The translations under genes and the position numbers were made by a program. Under the pieces are notes generated by a model. That model worked only from the letters and a program-made list of their open reading frames with translations. It was not told where the DNA came from and did not search any database. Source: an uncultured Peptoniphilaceae bacterium (GTDB taxonomy: Bacteria; Bacillota; Clostridia; Tissierellales; Peptoniphilaceae). From it: DNA of 64,000 nucleotides. Below are positions 17,584 through 26,331 of the stretch, piece after piece; positions within the stretch are counted from its first letter, which is position 1; each line of letters starts with the position of its first letter. Location: contig CALTTP010000003.1 in assembly GCA_943912255.1 (NCBI GenBank), forward strand, positions 62,001 to 126,000, given 5' to 3'.

Positions 17584-18144
17584 ATGAAATATACAAAGCT
17601 AAATAATTTTCGTGAATTTTTAGAAGATGAAAATTATTTGAGATTGAGAGAAAAATTATTTCCCAAGGGAGAAGAAAAAAAGTTTAATGGCAATTTACAG
17701 GTCTTCACTTTACTATACTATCTATACATTAAATTCGACAAATACAAATATCTCTTTGAAGAGGAAGACAAGGCCATAGCCGATTTTAAAAATATATTCA
17801 ATAAAAAGGCATACTGTATATTGCAAATGACCCATAGAATAAGGACTTTTAGTACTAAAGAGGGCAGAACTTTACATTATATGAAGAATTCTTGGAAATG
17901 GAATGAAGAGTCTGTCTACGATTATGTGAGAGGGGGATTGTACTACAACTATCCCTGTTTAATGGTTACCTGGAATCATGAGGATATATTCATTAAGAGA
18001 AATTGGAATTTAATAGTTAGAATTTCCAAAGAGGAGTCTAGAATTGTAGCAGAACTCTACAATGGAAAGGTCTTTTTTAAAATAAATTTATCCACGTGGA
18101 TTAAAAGTGATTCCCTTTATAAGGGAATAGCATATTTTCAATAG
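17584..18144 (+). CDS. Unknown protein encoded in the glycogen operon
   Basis: 186 residues; I do not recognise it. It starts 1 bp after the pullulanase stop and ends 12 bp before the phosphoglucomutase start, so it belongs to the operon. No signal peptide or membrane helix. The first half is helical and charged. The second half is rich in Trp and Tyr (SWKWNEESVYDYVRGGLYYNYP, split by the aromatic run; later NWNLIVRI) and predicted beta, which could suit carbohydrate binding, but no known CBM motif is visible. A role in glycogen metabolism is inferred from position alone. Confidence 0.7.
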   Translation: MKYTKLNNFREFLEDENYLRLREKLFPKGEEKKFNGNLQVFTLLYYLYIKFDKYKYLFEEEDKAIADFKNIFNKKAYCILQMTHRIRTFSTKEGRTLHYMKNSWKWNEESVYDYVRGGLYYNYPCLMVTWNHEDIFIKRNWNLIVRISKEESRIVAELYNGKVFFKINLSTWIKSDSLYKGIAYFQ

Positions 18145-18156
18145 GAGGGGGACAAA

Positions 18157-19851
18157 ATGGAATATAAAGAAATATATAGAAAGTGGTTAAATAGCGATCA
18201 CTTCGACAATGAAGTAAAGAAGGAGTTGGCTTCCATTGCAGATATGGAGGAGGAAATTCAAGATAGATTTTACACCAGCTTAAAATTCGGTACGGCAGGA
18301 TTGAGAGGAAAGATAGGTGCTGGTACTAACCGTATGAATAAGTACATGGTGGCAAAAGCAACTCAAGGCTTTGCTAAGGCCATTATAGACAAAGGTGAAG
18401 ATTTTAAGGCTAGGGGAGTTGCCATAGCCTATGATGTTAGACATTTTTCAAGAGAATTTGCTCAAGTTACTGCAGAGGTATTTGCAGGAAATGGAATAAA
18501 AGTATATCTTTCTGATGATATTAGACCTACCCCTTTACTTTCCTATGCCATTAGAAAGTTTAACTGCGCTGGTGGGGTAATGGTCACTGCTAGTCACAAC
18601 CCAAAGGAATATAATGGATATAAAGCCTATGGTCCAGAGGGATCTCAAATTCTAGAAGATTTTGCCCTTGAAATTGAAAAAAATATTTTGGAAATACAAA
18701 ACTTTGAAGATATAAAAACTCTTCCTATTGAAGAGGCTAAGGCTCAGGGCTTAGTGGAATTATTCTCAAAGGAACTGGATGAAAGTTATATGAAGGATAT
18801 TTTATCCTTGACTATAAATGACGACGACTTGGATAAGGACATAAAAATAGTCTATACACCCCTTAATGGTACAGGTAATAAACTAGTTAGGGAAATTCTA
18901 GATAGGAGAGGATTTAATAATATATCTATTGTAGAGGAACAAGAAAATCCCGACCCGGATTTTTCCACAGTAGGCTATCCTAATCCAGAAGATCCAAAGG
19001 CCTTTAAATATGCTATAGATTTAGGGAAAAAAGTTTCTGCTGAACTTTTAGTAGCAACTGACCCTGATGCAGATAGAGTGGCCATAGAGGTTAGAGACAA
19101 AGACGGAAATTACGAATTTTTAAATGGTAATAAAATCGGCGCCCTTTTGATTCACTATATACTAAGTCAAAGAGCTTCTAAGGATGATCTTCCAAATAAT
19201 TCTGTAATTGTAAAGAGTATAGTTACAGGGGATATGGGAAAGGAAATCGCTGATAAATATGACGTGGAGACCATGGAGACCTTAACTGGTTTTAAAAATA
19301 TATGTGGTAAGGCCAATGAATTTGATATAACGGGAGAAAAGGAATTTATCTTTGGCTTCGAGGAGAGTATCGGATATAACTATGGCACTTTTGTAAGGGA
19401 TAAGGATGCTGTAAGTTCTACTATGATGATTTGTGAAATGGCTGCTTATTATAGAAATCGTGGTAAGTCCCTTTTAGATGTCCTAGGAGAACTTAGGGAT
19501 GAATTTGGTTACTTTAACGAAAAGTTAATCTCCATAGTTTTAGAGGGAATAGCTGGGCAAGAGAGAATATCTAGGATAATGGAGGGCTTTAGAACAGAAC
19601 CAATTGAAAAGATAAAGAATATTAATTTGGTTAAGACTGTGGATTTCTTGAAGGATGAAACGGGAACTCCAAAGTCCAACGTGTTGAAATATTACTTTGA
19701 TGATGGTTCTTGGTATGCTCTACGTCCTTCTGGTACTGAGCCAAAGGTAAAGATATACATCTACTCAAAGGCAGACAGTTTAAAGGAGTCAAAGAATAAA
19801 TTGGATTTGATTGAGAAAGCCACAGTTGAAAAAATAGATAAAATTTCTTAA
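18157..19851 (+). CDS. pgcA: Phosphoglucomutase / phospho-sugar mutase
   Basis: Interconverts glucose-6-phosphate and glucose-1-phosphate, supplying GlgC or disposing of the product of glycogen breakdown. Alpha-D-phosphohexomutase motifs in order: TASHNP with phospho-serine 146, DPDADRV metal loop, GFEESIGY sugar loop and RPSGTEPKVKIY phosphate loop. 564 residues, the long PgcA/Pgm2 form. AGGAGGGGG precedes ATG. Last gene of the operon; a terminator follows at once. Confidence 0.94.
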   Translation: MEYKEIYRKWLNSDHFDNEVKKELASIADMEEEIQDRFYTSLKFGTAGLRGKIGAGTNRMNKYMVAKATQGFAKAIIDKGEDFKARGVAIAYDVRHFSREFAQVTAEVFAGNGIKVYLSDDIRPTPLLSYAIRKFNCAGGVMVTASHNPKEYNGYKAYGPEGSQILEDFALEIEKNILEIQNFEDIKTLPIEEAKAQGLVELFSKELDESYMKDILSLTINDDDLDKDIKIVYTPLNGTGNKLVREILDRRGFNNISIVEEQENPDPDFSTVGYPNPEDPKAFKYAIDLGKKVSAELLVATDPDADRVAIEVRDKDGNYEFLNGNKIGALLIHYILSQRASKDDLPNNSVIVKSIVTGDMGKEIADKYDVETMETLTGFKNICGKANEFDITGEKEFIFGFEESIGYNYGTFVRDKDAVSSTMMICEMAAYYRNRGKSLLDVLGELRDEFGYFNEKLISIVLEGIAGQERISRIMEGFRTEPIEKIKNINLVKTVDFLKDETGTPKSNVLKYYFDDGSWYALRPSGTEPKVKIYIYSKADSLKESKNKLDLIEKATVEKIDKIS

Positions 19852-19857
19852 AAATTA

Positions 19858-19878
19858 GGGATGGCGCTTAGTCGTCCC
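19858..19878 (+). terminator. Terminator of the glycogen operon
   Basis: GGGATG (19858-19863) pairs with CGTCCC (19873-19878), with one G-U pair, followed by TTTTAT, starting 6 bp after the pgcA stop. Confidence 0.7.
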
Positions 19879-20024
19879 TTTTATGGAGTAGAATGAAAAT
19901 AATTTTTAATTTTATTAGGTTTTTAAAGGTAGGGTCTAAAAAATTACACAAGGCATTACTCTATTGTTCTATAATTTGGTATAATAAAAGTTATAGAATT
20001 TTACAATGAATTGAGGGAAGAGGT

Positions 20025-20609
20025 TTGAACCTATTAGAGAAGAGAATTTTGGAAGATGGTGTAGTTCTTCCAGGAAATGTACTTAAGGTAGATAGTTTTT
20101 TAAATCATCAGATAGACCCCCTTTTCTTTATGGAGATTGGAAAGGAATTTGCTAAGAGATTTGAAGATCGGGATATAGACAAGATTTTGACTTTGGAAGT
20201 TTCGGGGATTGCCATTGCTTTTGCCTTGGGACTTGTTATGGAAAAACCCGTTATCTTTGCAAAAAAGACCCAATCTAAAACTTTAGGGGACAATGTGTAT
20301 AGTACTTCTGTTTACAGTTATACGAAAGACAGGACTTATGAAGTGAAAGTTTCTAAAAGTCTATTGGAAGAGGACGATGCGGTTTTAATTATAGATGATT
20401 TTCTAGCCAATGGTAAGGCTTTAGAAGGCCTTATAGATATTTGTAATCAAGCAAAGGCTAGTGTTGAAGGTATTGGTATTTTAATAGAAAAGGGATTTCA
20501 AGGGGGAGGAAAGACCCTAAGAAAAAAGGGTTATGAAATAGAATCCCTTGCTATAATTAAATCCTTGGAAAATGGTAATGTGGAATTTGACAAGGTAAGG
20601 GACTTTTAG
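20025..20609 (+). CDS. xpt: Xanthine phosphoribosyltransferase
   Basis: Salvages xanthine to XMP using PRPP. 194 residues; the N-terminus (LLEKRILEDGVVLPGNVLKV, then DSFLNHQIDP) is typical of Xpt. The PRPP-binding motif is VLIIDDFLANGKAL, and the flexible loop contains KKTQSKTL. TTG start at 20025 with GAGGGAAG upstream. Promoter-like TATAAT hexamers lie at 19970 and 19980. Many Firmicutes control xpt with a guanine riboswitch; I see no such aptamer in the 170-bp leader. Confidence 0.92.
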   Translation: MNLLEKRILEDGVVLPGNVLKVDSFLNHQIDPLFFMEIGKEFAKRFEDRDIDKILTLEVSGIAIAFALGLVMEKPVIFAKKTQSKTLGDNVYSTSVYSYTKDRTYEVKVSKSLLEEDDAVLIIDDFLANGKALEGLIDICNQAKASVEGIGILIEKGFQGGGKTLRKKGYEIESLAIIKSLENGNVEFDKVRDF

Positions 20610-20696
20610 CTTACAAAATTGTTACAAAAAGTCTAAATTATAGGAAAATTTAAGTTTTTAGTGTAAAATATTAGTACTAAGAATTTAGGAGAAGAT

Positions 20697-21206
20697 ATGA
20701 AGTTTATTATTGAATTATTAGAAAAATTTTTCTCTATTCAATTAACAGCAAATATGAAGTTATATGATCTTTTGGCTATGATTTTTAAATATGCCTTTGT
20801 GATTATCATCTATTACTTCATCTTTAACATAATCAAGATGATTTACTTGGATATTAAAGGGATTAACAATTTAAACACCCCTGCAGACAGTTACTTAAAG
20901 CTGATTAATAGAAAAGAGAGATTGCCTTTTAAAATACAGGAACATTATTTTATAAAGAATAGTACCACAATCGGAAGAGCCGATAATAACGATGTGGTTT
21001 TAAGGGATAGATTTATTTCTAAAAATCATGCCCGAATCTATAAACAAAGGGGACTTTTCTATTTACAAGACCTGGGATCTGCCAATGGTTCCTATGTAAA
21101 TGGACAAAAGGTAGAAGATGTGGTCCAACTTAGAGATAAGGATTTAGTTGACTTTGGTCAAGTAGAGTTCCTATTTGTGGATGGGGATGATAAAAATGAG
21201 AAGTAA
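20697..21206 (+). CDS. FHA domain membrane protein
   Basis: 169 residues: an N-terminal membrane helix (about residues 22-48, then a basic linker) and a C-terminal cytoplasmic FHA domain (about 70-165) with GRADNNDVVL, FISKNHARI and LGSANGSYVNG, the phosphothreonine-binding signature. FHA proteins of this kind sit beside RodA/FtsW and PBP genes in Gram-positives and link Ser/Thr kinase signalling to wall synthesis. Its gene overlaps the next one by 11 bp. No kinase gene is in the window. Confidence 0.85.
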   Translation: MKFIIELLEKFFSIQLTANMKLYDLLAMIFKYAFVIIIYYFIFNIIKMIYLDIKGINNLNTPADSYLKLINRKERLPFKIQEHYFIKNSTTIGRADNNDVVLRDRFISKNHARIYKQRGLFYLQDLGSANGSYVNGQKVEDVVQLRDKDLVDFGQVEFLFVDGDDKNEK

Positions 21207-22536
21207 AAAGATGGCAAAGAAAAAAGAAAGAGGTTTCTTTAAGAGGATTTTAAACAAGGAGACGAGTTTTTCGAAAAAAAGTGTGAAAAACCCCCTTACT
21301 CTTCTATTTTGGTTTCAACTTCTGTCCATGAGTTTGATCTTGGTATCCAGTGGAGAGGACTTTAATACAAAGAACACCCTTTTATTTCTAGCTTTTATCC
21401 TGGGAGTCAATGTTGCCAATAGGCTAATAGTCAAGGTTACTGACGGGGACAACTATCTACTACTGGTAGCCTCCATGCTATTTAGTATTGGGGTTGTAAT
21501 GATTTTTCGTCTTAATCCTTACGAGGGAACAAGACAAATATTTTGGTACCTCATAGGTATAATCATGTTTTATGCCACCTACTTTATCCTTAAGTCCTTT
21601 AGAGGTTGGGAGAATTTAACTCTACTATACTTAGGTGGATGTTTCGTGTTATTCTTTTTAACCATGGTCTTTGGAATAGAAAAATATGGTGCAAAAAACT
21701 GGGTTCAGTTTGGTCCAGTGGCCTTTCAGCCTTCAGAACTGACCAAGATACTATTTATATTTTTCATAGCCTCCTTTGAGACCAATGAAAATCTATTGAC
21801 TGGTAAGTTCACATCTAAATATCATTTCTTAGTGGAAAAGAGAAAGCCCTTTACCTTTATGCTGATTACCTATATCATGATTGGATTTTTCTTTATTCAA
21901 AAGGACTTAGGTTCGGCAGTGATATTTTTCATGGTATATATAATTTTTATGTATATCTTCGATTATAGCAGGTACTTTTTGGCGGCTAATTTACTCTTAG
22001 CCGTATTTGGTGGCATAACAGCCTACTTCCTCTTTGCCCATATAAGAGTAAGGTTTGACATTTGGTTAGACCCATGGAAATCTGTACAAGACAAGGGATA
22101 TCAAATAGTTCAGTCTCTATTTGCCATAGCTTCAGGAGGATTTTTTGGAACTGGTTTTAGATTGGGAAGGCCAGATTTAATTCCTGTAGCAAGTTCTGAC
22201 TTTATATTTCCTGCCATCGTTGAGGAGATGGGAGTCTTTACTGGAATGGGGATTATAATGCTATTCATGATATTGGTATACAGAGGTTTTAAAATATCCA
22301 TGGAGCAAGAGAATCTGTTTTTTAAATATGTAGCTTTGGGAATTTCCATTATATTTGCCTTCCAAGCTGTATTTATGATAGGAGGAGTTTTAAAACTTAT
22401 ACCTATGACGGGAATAACCATTCCCTTTGTAAGTTATGGTGGTAGTTCCATGGTGACTTCATTTATCTGCCTTGGAATTTTACAGTATAGCTCATCGGAT
22501 ATCAGAGAAAAGACGGTGGAAGAATGGAAAGAATAA
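21196..22536 (+). CDS. FtsW/RodA/SpoVE family peptidoglycan glycosyltransferase
   Basis: SEDS-family polytopic membrane protein, about 446 residues with ten predicted helices. It polymerises lipid II in partnership with a class B PBP. Family blocks: AKNWVQFGPVAFQPSELTK, QKDLGSAVIFF, YQIVQSLFAIASGGFFGTG and the C-terminal MTGITIPFVSYGGSS. Start chosen at ATG 21196; upstream in-frame codons lie within the FHA gene, and 21211 is an alternative. Overlaps the PBP gene by 13 bp, the usual SEDS-PBP pairing. Whether it serves elongation or division cannot be told. Confidence 0.9.
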   Translation: MRSKKMAKKKERGFFKRILNKETSFSKKSVKNPLTLLFWFQLLSMSLILVSSGEDFNTKNTLLFLAFILGVNVANRLIVKVTDGDNYLLLVASMLFSIGVVMIFRLNPYEGTRQIFWYLIGIIMFYATYFILKSFRGWENLTLLYLGGCFVLFFLTMVFGIEKYGAKNWVQFGPVAFQPSELTKILFIFFIASFETNENLLTGKFTSKYHFLVEKRKPFTFMLITYIMIGFFFIQKDLGSAVIFFMVYIIFMYIFDYSRYFLAANLLLAVFGGITAYFLFAHIRVRFDIWLDPWKSVQDKGYQIVQSLFAIASGGFFGTGFRLGRPDLIPVASSDFIFPAIVEEMGVFTGMGIIMLFMILVYRGFKISMEQENLFFKYVALGISIIFAFQAVFMIGGVLKLIPMTGITIPFVSYGGSSMVTSFICLGILQYSSSDIREKTVEEWKE

Positions 22537-23951
22537 ATAAAAAGATAATAGTGGTATTTTGTGTCTTTGTAGCCCTTTTTCTAGGTTTGGTTTTGTATAT
22601 GACCTATTTTCAAATAGTCAAGGCCAAAGACATTGCCACAGGAGAATATAGTCAATACAATAGAAGACACTGGGTTGATGAAAATAAGGTAAAGCGAGGA
22701 ACTATCTACGATTCTGAAGGTAATATCCTTGTAGAGACACAGACGGATAGCGACAATAACAATTTTAGAAAGTTCACCTATGGTTCCATTTACTCTCCAA
22801 TAACAGGATTTAATTCAAAGAATTATGGAACTTCAGGTCTGGAAAAATCCTATGCTAAGACCCTTTTGAATATTAAAGAGGACACTCCTCTTTCTGAGTT
22901 GAAAAAATTAGTTGAAACTCAAGAAGATGGAAACAATCTGGTTCTTACTACAAATTCTACATTACAGGCCTATGTAATGAAACTTTTAAGGGATAATAAG
23001 GGTTCCATTGTAGTTATGAATCCAAGAACAGGACAGGTATATGCCATGGCATCCTATCCTACCTTCGATCCTAATACTATAACTTCTGATTGGCAGGACA
23101 TAGTTGGAAATGAAGAAGAGGCTCGCCTAATAAATAGGGCAACCCAAGGTCTTTATACGCCAGGATCCGTATTTAAAGTGGTAACGGCTACGGGGATACT
23201 GGAAAATCAAGACAAGGTTGAAAGTATGACCATAGAAGACGAAGGGTCTATTAAGATTGGCGGTTACAAGGTAAGTAATATAAATGGCATGGTAAATGGA
23301 CACACGGATTTAAAAAAGGCCCTAGTAAAATCTTCAAATGTCTATTTTAGTAAACTAGGTTCAGAACTAGGGCAACAAGTACTATCAGATGTTTCAAAAA
23401 GATATTTAATAGGGGAAAAATTTGCCTTTGATTTACCAACTTATAAATCCAAAAATGGATTTTATGAAGGAATAGATAAGGCCAATATAGCTACCACTTC
23501 CTTTGGGCAAGGTAATACCTTGGTTACGCCTTTGAATATGGCTATGGTAATGTCTGCCATTGCAAATGAAGGAGTTATGATGCAACCCTATATTGTAGAT
23601 AAGATTACCAACCCTCAAGGGGATGTGGAGTTTAAGAAAAACCCCGAGATACTTTCAAAGGTGACAAGTCCTGAAATTGCCAATGAAATTTTAAGGGATA
23701 TGATGGCCGTTGTAGAAGACGGTTCAGAAGCTGGATTAAGTGCAGTGACTGTTGCTGGTAAGTCAGGTACTGCTGAAATTAAGGACAAGAAGTCTACAAA
23801 CGCATGGTTCATTGCCACAGCGCCAGCTAAGAACCCAACTATTGCAGTAGCAGTGGTTCTTGAAGACAGTGGTACAGGGGGAGATGAATCTGCCGGACCT
23901 ATTGCCCGAGAAACCGTTAGAAAAGCTCTAAACCTAGGTTTAGGAAATTAA
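22524..23951 (+). CDS. Class B penicillin-binding protein (transpeptidase)
   Basis: Cross-links peptidoglycan outside the membrane. 475 residues: one N-terminal signal anchor (residues 8-28), then a short dimerisation region and the transpeptidase domain. Active-site motifs: PGSVFK (Ser215, Lys218), SSN near residue 270 and KSGTAE at 413. It resembles the PbpA class of actinobacteria and clostridia that partners RodA in FHA-RodA-PBP operons. GGTGGAAG precedes the ATG. Confidence 0.92.
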   Translation: MERINKKIIVVFCVFVALFLGLVLYMTYFQIVKAKDIATGEYSQYNRRHWVDENKVKRGTIYDSEGNILVETQTDSDNNNFRKFTYGSIYSPITGFNSKNYGTSGLEKSYAKTLLNIKEDTPLSELKKLVETQEDGNNLVLTTNSTLQAYVMKLLRDNKGSIVVMNPRTGQVYAMASYPTFDPNTITSDWQDIVGNEEEARLINRATQGLYTPGSVFKVVTATGILENQDKVESMTIEDEGSIKIGGYKVSNINGMVNGHTDLKKALVKSSNVYFSKLGSELGQQVLSDVSKRYLIGEKFAFDLPTYKSKNGFYEGIDKANIATTSFGQGNTLVTPLNMAMVMSAIANEGVMMQPYIVDKITNPQGDVEFKKNPEILSKVTSPEIANEILRDMMAVVEDGSEAGLSAVTVAGKSGTAEIKDKKSTNAWFIATAPAKNPTIAVAVVLEDSGTGGDESAGPIARETVRKALNLGLGN

Positions 23952-23963
23952 ATACAGGATATA

Positions 23964-23991
23964 AAAATGCAAGGAAAAATCCTTGCATTTT
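23964..23991. terminator. Bidirectional terminator between PBP and nadK
   Basis: AAAATGCAAGG and CCTTGCATTTT form an 11-bp perfect stem with T-runs on both strands, between two convergent genes. Confidence 0.85.
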
Positions 23992-23998
23992 TGCGTTT

Positions 23999-24808
23999 TT
24001 AAATAAATTTGTCCTTGATATTAAACCAATACCAATTGTTGTTAAACTGCAGTTTATTAATCCACTTTGGAGAAGTTTTGACGTGAATACTATCAAAATC
24101 TTCACAGACTATATTTAGTCCATCATTTATTACTAAGGTTGGCTTGTCGTCCTCTGGTCGTCTCTTAATGGTTAAAACCGAATCACTAGGAATGACTAGG
24201 GGGTTTAGAAGGGAACGATAGGCCTTTGAGTTAATAGGGGCTAAAGGCGTAAGTTGATAGCCTTTAAGGGACCTATATAGGACGGCGCCACCTGCTGAAT
24301 AGTTATAGGCAGTGGAACCAGAAGGGGTTGATACTAAAAGTGCATCCCCTGCAAAGGTCTCCAAATGGTTATCGTCTATAAATACGTCTAAGTGAATTAT
24401 AGAAGTGTCCTGGGATCTAATGACAAATTCGTTTAGTGAATTGTGTTTGTATTCCTTATGTTCCCTAGAAAAAATTATTCCTTCAAGTAGGTCCAATTTT
24501 TCTATTTCGTATTCCCCTAATTGAAAGTTCTTAATAAATTTATCGATTTCCAAAACTGAAATCTCTTGAAAAAAACCTAAAGTGCCTGTATTTATTCCTA
24601 CGAAAGGGATTTCCGAAAAGGCGGTTTTATGTACCGACCTTAAAAATGTTCCATCTCCTCCAACGCATATATTTAAAACTGCATCGGCATTGAAATCGAA
24701 GGATGCGGTATATCCCAATGCCTCGAATTTGTGTTTAAGTTCTTCGGCAATGATAAGGGATTTTTCCGTATTATTGGTCATTAAGTTGATTTTATTTTTA
24801 TCACACAA
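23999..24808 (-). CDS. nadK: NAD kinase
   Basis: Phosphorylates NAD to NADP in the cytoplasm. 269 residues with the diagnostic GGDGTFLRSVH, FVGINTGTLGF and TPSGSTAYNYSAGG motifs. Start is TTG at 24808: GGAGGT sits 7 bases upstream, whereas the ATG in between is in another frame and stops at once. Convergent with the PBP gene and divergent from the 6S-like RNA. A perfect palindrome overlaps its -10 region. Confidence 0.93.
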   Translation of the reverse strand: MCDKNKINLMTNNTEKSLIIAEELKHKFEALGYTASFDFNADAVLNICVGGDGTFLRSVHKTAFSEIPFVGINTGTLGFFQEISVLEIDKFIKNFQLGEYEIEKLDLLEGIIFSREHKEYKHNSLNEFVIRSQDTSIIHLDVFIDDNHLETFAGDALLVSTPSGSTAYNYSAGGAVLYRSLKGYQLTPLAPINSKAYRSLLNPLVIPSDSVLTIKRRPEDDKPTLVINDGLNIVCEDFDSIHVKTSPKWINKLQFNNNWYWFNIKDKFI

Positions 24809-24821
24809 GGCTCATACCTCC

Positions 24822-24844
24822 TCTGTTATAAAAATTATAACAGA
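24822..24844. promoter_or_regulatory. Perfect palindrome overlapping the nadK promoter
   Basis: TCTGTTATAA-AAA-TTATAACAGA: two 10-bp perfect arms, 14 bp before the nadK start codon. On the minus strand it contains TATAAT (24834-24839), so a protein bound here would block transcription. No T-run follows, so a terminator is unlikely. Confidence 0.5.
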
Positions 24845-24935
24845 AATTAAGAAAAAATGTTTTAAATATCAACTTTGGGTATATATAGTTCTAAGAGTAG
24901 GTATGATGCTGGAGACCTGGCGACGTACAGCGGAT

Positions 24936-24964
24936 TTGAAAATGTTCTCTATTTTCAGTATAAT
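24936..24964 (+). promoter_or_regulatory. Near-consensus promoter of the 6S-like RNA
   Basis: TTGAAA (24936-24941), exactly 17 bp, TATAAT (24959-24964). Transcription would start near 24971, precisely at the closing stem of the RNA below. Confidence 0.75.
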
Positions 24965-24970
24965 TAGAGT

Positions 24971-25140
24971 AGCCTTAGTGATATTACCTGTTATATTATA
25001 CCTACACTTACTATAAGGGATGACGGGAGTTCTTACTTTGATGGAATGCCTCTTTTAAGTGGACTTCAGAGATTTAAGACAGTTAACCCACCTTCACATA
25101 CTGAAGGTTACTAATTTGCAGGTGTCACTGAGGTTTTTTT
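24971..25140 (+). ncRNA. ssrS: Probable 6S RNA (SsrS)
   Basis: About 170 nt, no convincing gene. The two ends pair in a 10-bp stem (24972-24981 with 25125-25134), then ACCTG with CAGGT (24986-24990 / 25119-25123), then an open central region. A small hairpin CCTTC-ACATACT-GAAGG sits on its 3' side (25091-25107), and a further helix GGGATGAC/GTTAACCC (25017-25024 / 25082-25089) leads to a long apical arm. A T-run ends it. Strong housekeeping promoter, length, long hairpin and 3'-side bubble hairpin all fit 6S RNA, which traps sigma-A RNA polymerase. Identification is from architecture, not from sequence matching. Confidence 0.62.
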
Positions 25141-25175
25141 AGTCCGAAGGAAATTTTAATTTTTGGAGGTAATAT

Positions 25176-25730
25176 ATGAGTTTATTAGACTACATCGATG
25201 AAAAAAGAAGACAAAAGGTTAGAGAAATCAGAACAGAGATAAGATTGAAACAGCTTGAAGATAGTTTGAAAACTGTTTCTACAGTTGCAGCAGGTGCTTT
25301 AGCAGGTTTAGCTGTTGGTGTTTTATTTGCTCCTAAATCAGGCAAGGAAACTAGAAAAGAAATTGCTGACTACGCTAGAGATACAACTGATAAGTTAGCA
25401 AATGAAATTGAAAATGCTAAGGACAATATCGCTTCAAAGACTCAAGAGTTTGGCGATGATGTTAAGGACAAGTACCAAGAGATTAGAAACAAGGGCTATA
25501 CTGAACTTGAAAAGGCAGCTGGAGAAGTTTCTGACAAGGCACAAGATTTTGCTGATAAAACTGCTGAAAAAGTAGAAGAAACTGGAGAAAAAGTAGCAGA
25601 TAAAGCCGTAGAAGTTGGCGAAAAGATTGAAGAAGGTTCAAAGGATTTAAAAAAGGATACAAAAAAAGCTGGCGATAAGGTTTCTGATGCAGCTAATAAG
25701 GTTAAGCACGAAGCAAATAAAAACAAATAG
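25176..25730 (+). CDS. YtxH-like membrane-anchored stress protein
   Basis: 184 residues. A short charged N-terminus is followed by a glycine/alanine-rich membrane segment (about residues 35-52, AAGALAGLAVGVLFAPKSGK), the YtxH-domain signature. The remaining 130 residues are an uninterrupted amphipathic helix of Lys/Asp/Glu/Ala repeats (DKAQDF, EKVEETGEKVADK), like LEA or apolipoprotein-type stress proteins. AGGAGG-type site 8 bases upstream. Paired with the DUF948 gene downstream, the usual ytxH-ytxG arrangement. Confidence 0.8.
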   Translation: MSLLDYIDEKRRQKVREIRTEIRLKQLEDSLKTVSTVAAGALAGLAVGVLFAPKSGKETRKEIADYARDTTDKLANEIENAKDNIASKTQEFGDDVKDKYQEIRNKGYTELEKAAGEVSDKAQDFADKTAEKVEETGEKVADKAVEVGEKIEEGSKDLKKDTKKAGDKVSDAANKVKHEANKNK

Positions 25731-25770
25731 TCGTCATTAGACTTTATAAACTAAGAAAGGAAAGGGAATA

Positions 25771-26211
25771 ATGGGTTTAACAGAATATTTTCTAATTTTA
25801 GTGTATATATGTTTAGCGGCGTTTCTCATAGCTTTAACTGTATTTATGTTTAAATTAGTTGGCGTTGTAAAACAACTCAACAGTACAATTGAAAGAAACC
25901 GCAACGATATAGATGCATCTTTACGTAGTATAAGAGAGACAACAGAGAATGTTTCCGGAATAACCAGAAAATCCGATAGACTTTTAGAGGATGTTTCTCC
26001 AGATATAAGAAAGGTTACTGGAGCAGTGGGAAATACTGCATCCAATGTAGATGGATTGGTTTCAGATGTAACCAATACCATCGACTTTGTAGCTGAATCC
26101 GTAGTGGATGGAGCAGACGCTTTGAGACAGAAGGTAACTGGGCATACGGGAATAAAATCTTATTTTTATGACGTAGTCAATTATGTGATTTCTCTTTTTA
26201 AAAGAATTTAA
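25771..26211 (+). CDS. DUF948 (YtxG-like) membrane protein
   Basis: 146 residues. One N-terminal membrane helix (residues 5-30), then a coiled-coil region with repeated hydrophobic heptads (NSTIERNRNDIDASLRSI), as in methyl-accepting-like DUF948 proteins. Starts 40 bp after the YtxH-like gene, GAAAGGAAAGGG upstream. These pairs are envelope/general stress proteins in Bacillus; the biochemical role is unknown. Confidence 0.75.
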   Translation: MGLTEYFLILVYICLAAFLIALTVFMFKLVGVVKQLNSTIERNRNDIDASLRSIRETTENVSGITRKSDRLLEDVSPDIRKVTGAVGNTASNVDGLVSDVTNTIDFVAESVVDGADALRQKVTGHTGIKSYFYDVVNYVISLFKRI

Positions 26212-26245
26212 TCTTACACTTTCCGTGCTAGATTATTTCAATAAT

Positions 26246-26268
26246 AAAGGAGAGCTAAGCTCTCCTTT
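26246..26268. terminator. Terminator-like hairpin after the DUF948 gene
   Basis: AAAGGAGAGCT and AGCTCTCCTTT form a perfect 11-bp palindrome, followed by AATTTTA. The T-run is weak but the stem is strong. Confidence 0.55.
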
Positions 26269-26331
26269 AATTTTACATATAAATGTTGATAATTCTTATA
26301 ATATTTGATAATATTCTTATGGTGAGAAAAA

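Noticed and set aside
19879..20024. A purine riboswitch before xpt
   Set aside because: Common in Firmicutes, but I find no paired stems with the conserved purine-aptamer loops and no terminator/antiterminator pair here.
24903..25016. A 37-codon plus-strand frame (MMLETWRR... with a hydrophobic end) overlapping the 6S-like RNA promoter
   Set aside because: The hydrophobic part coincides with the -10 box and the closing stem of the RNA; AT-rich DNA easily yields such a segment, and no well-spaced ribosome site is present.
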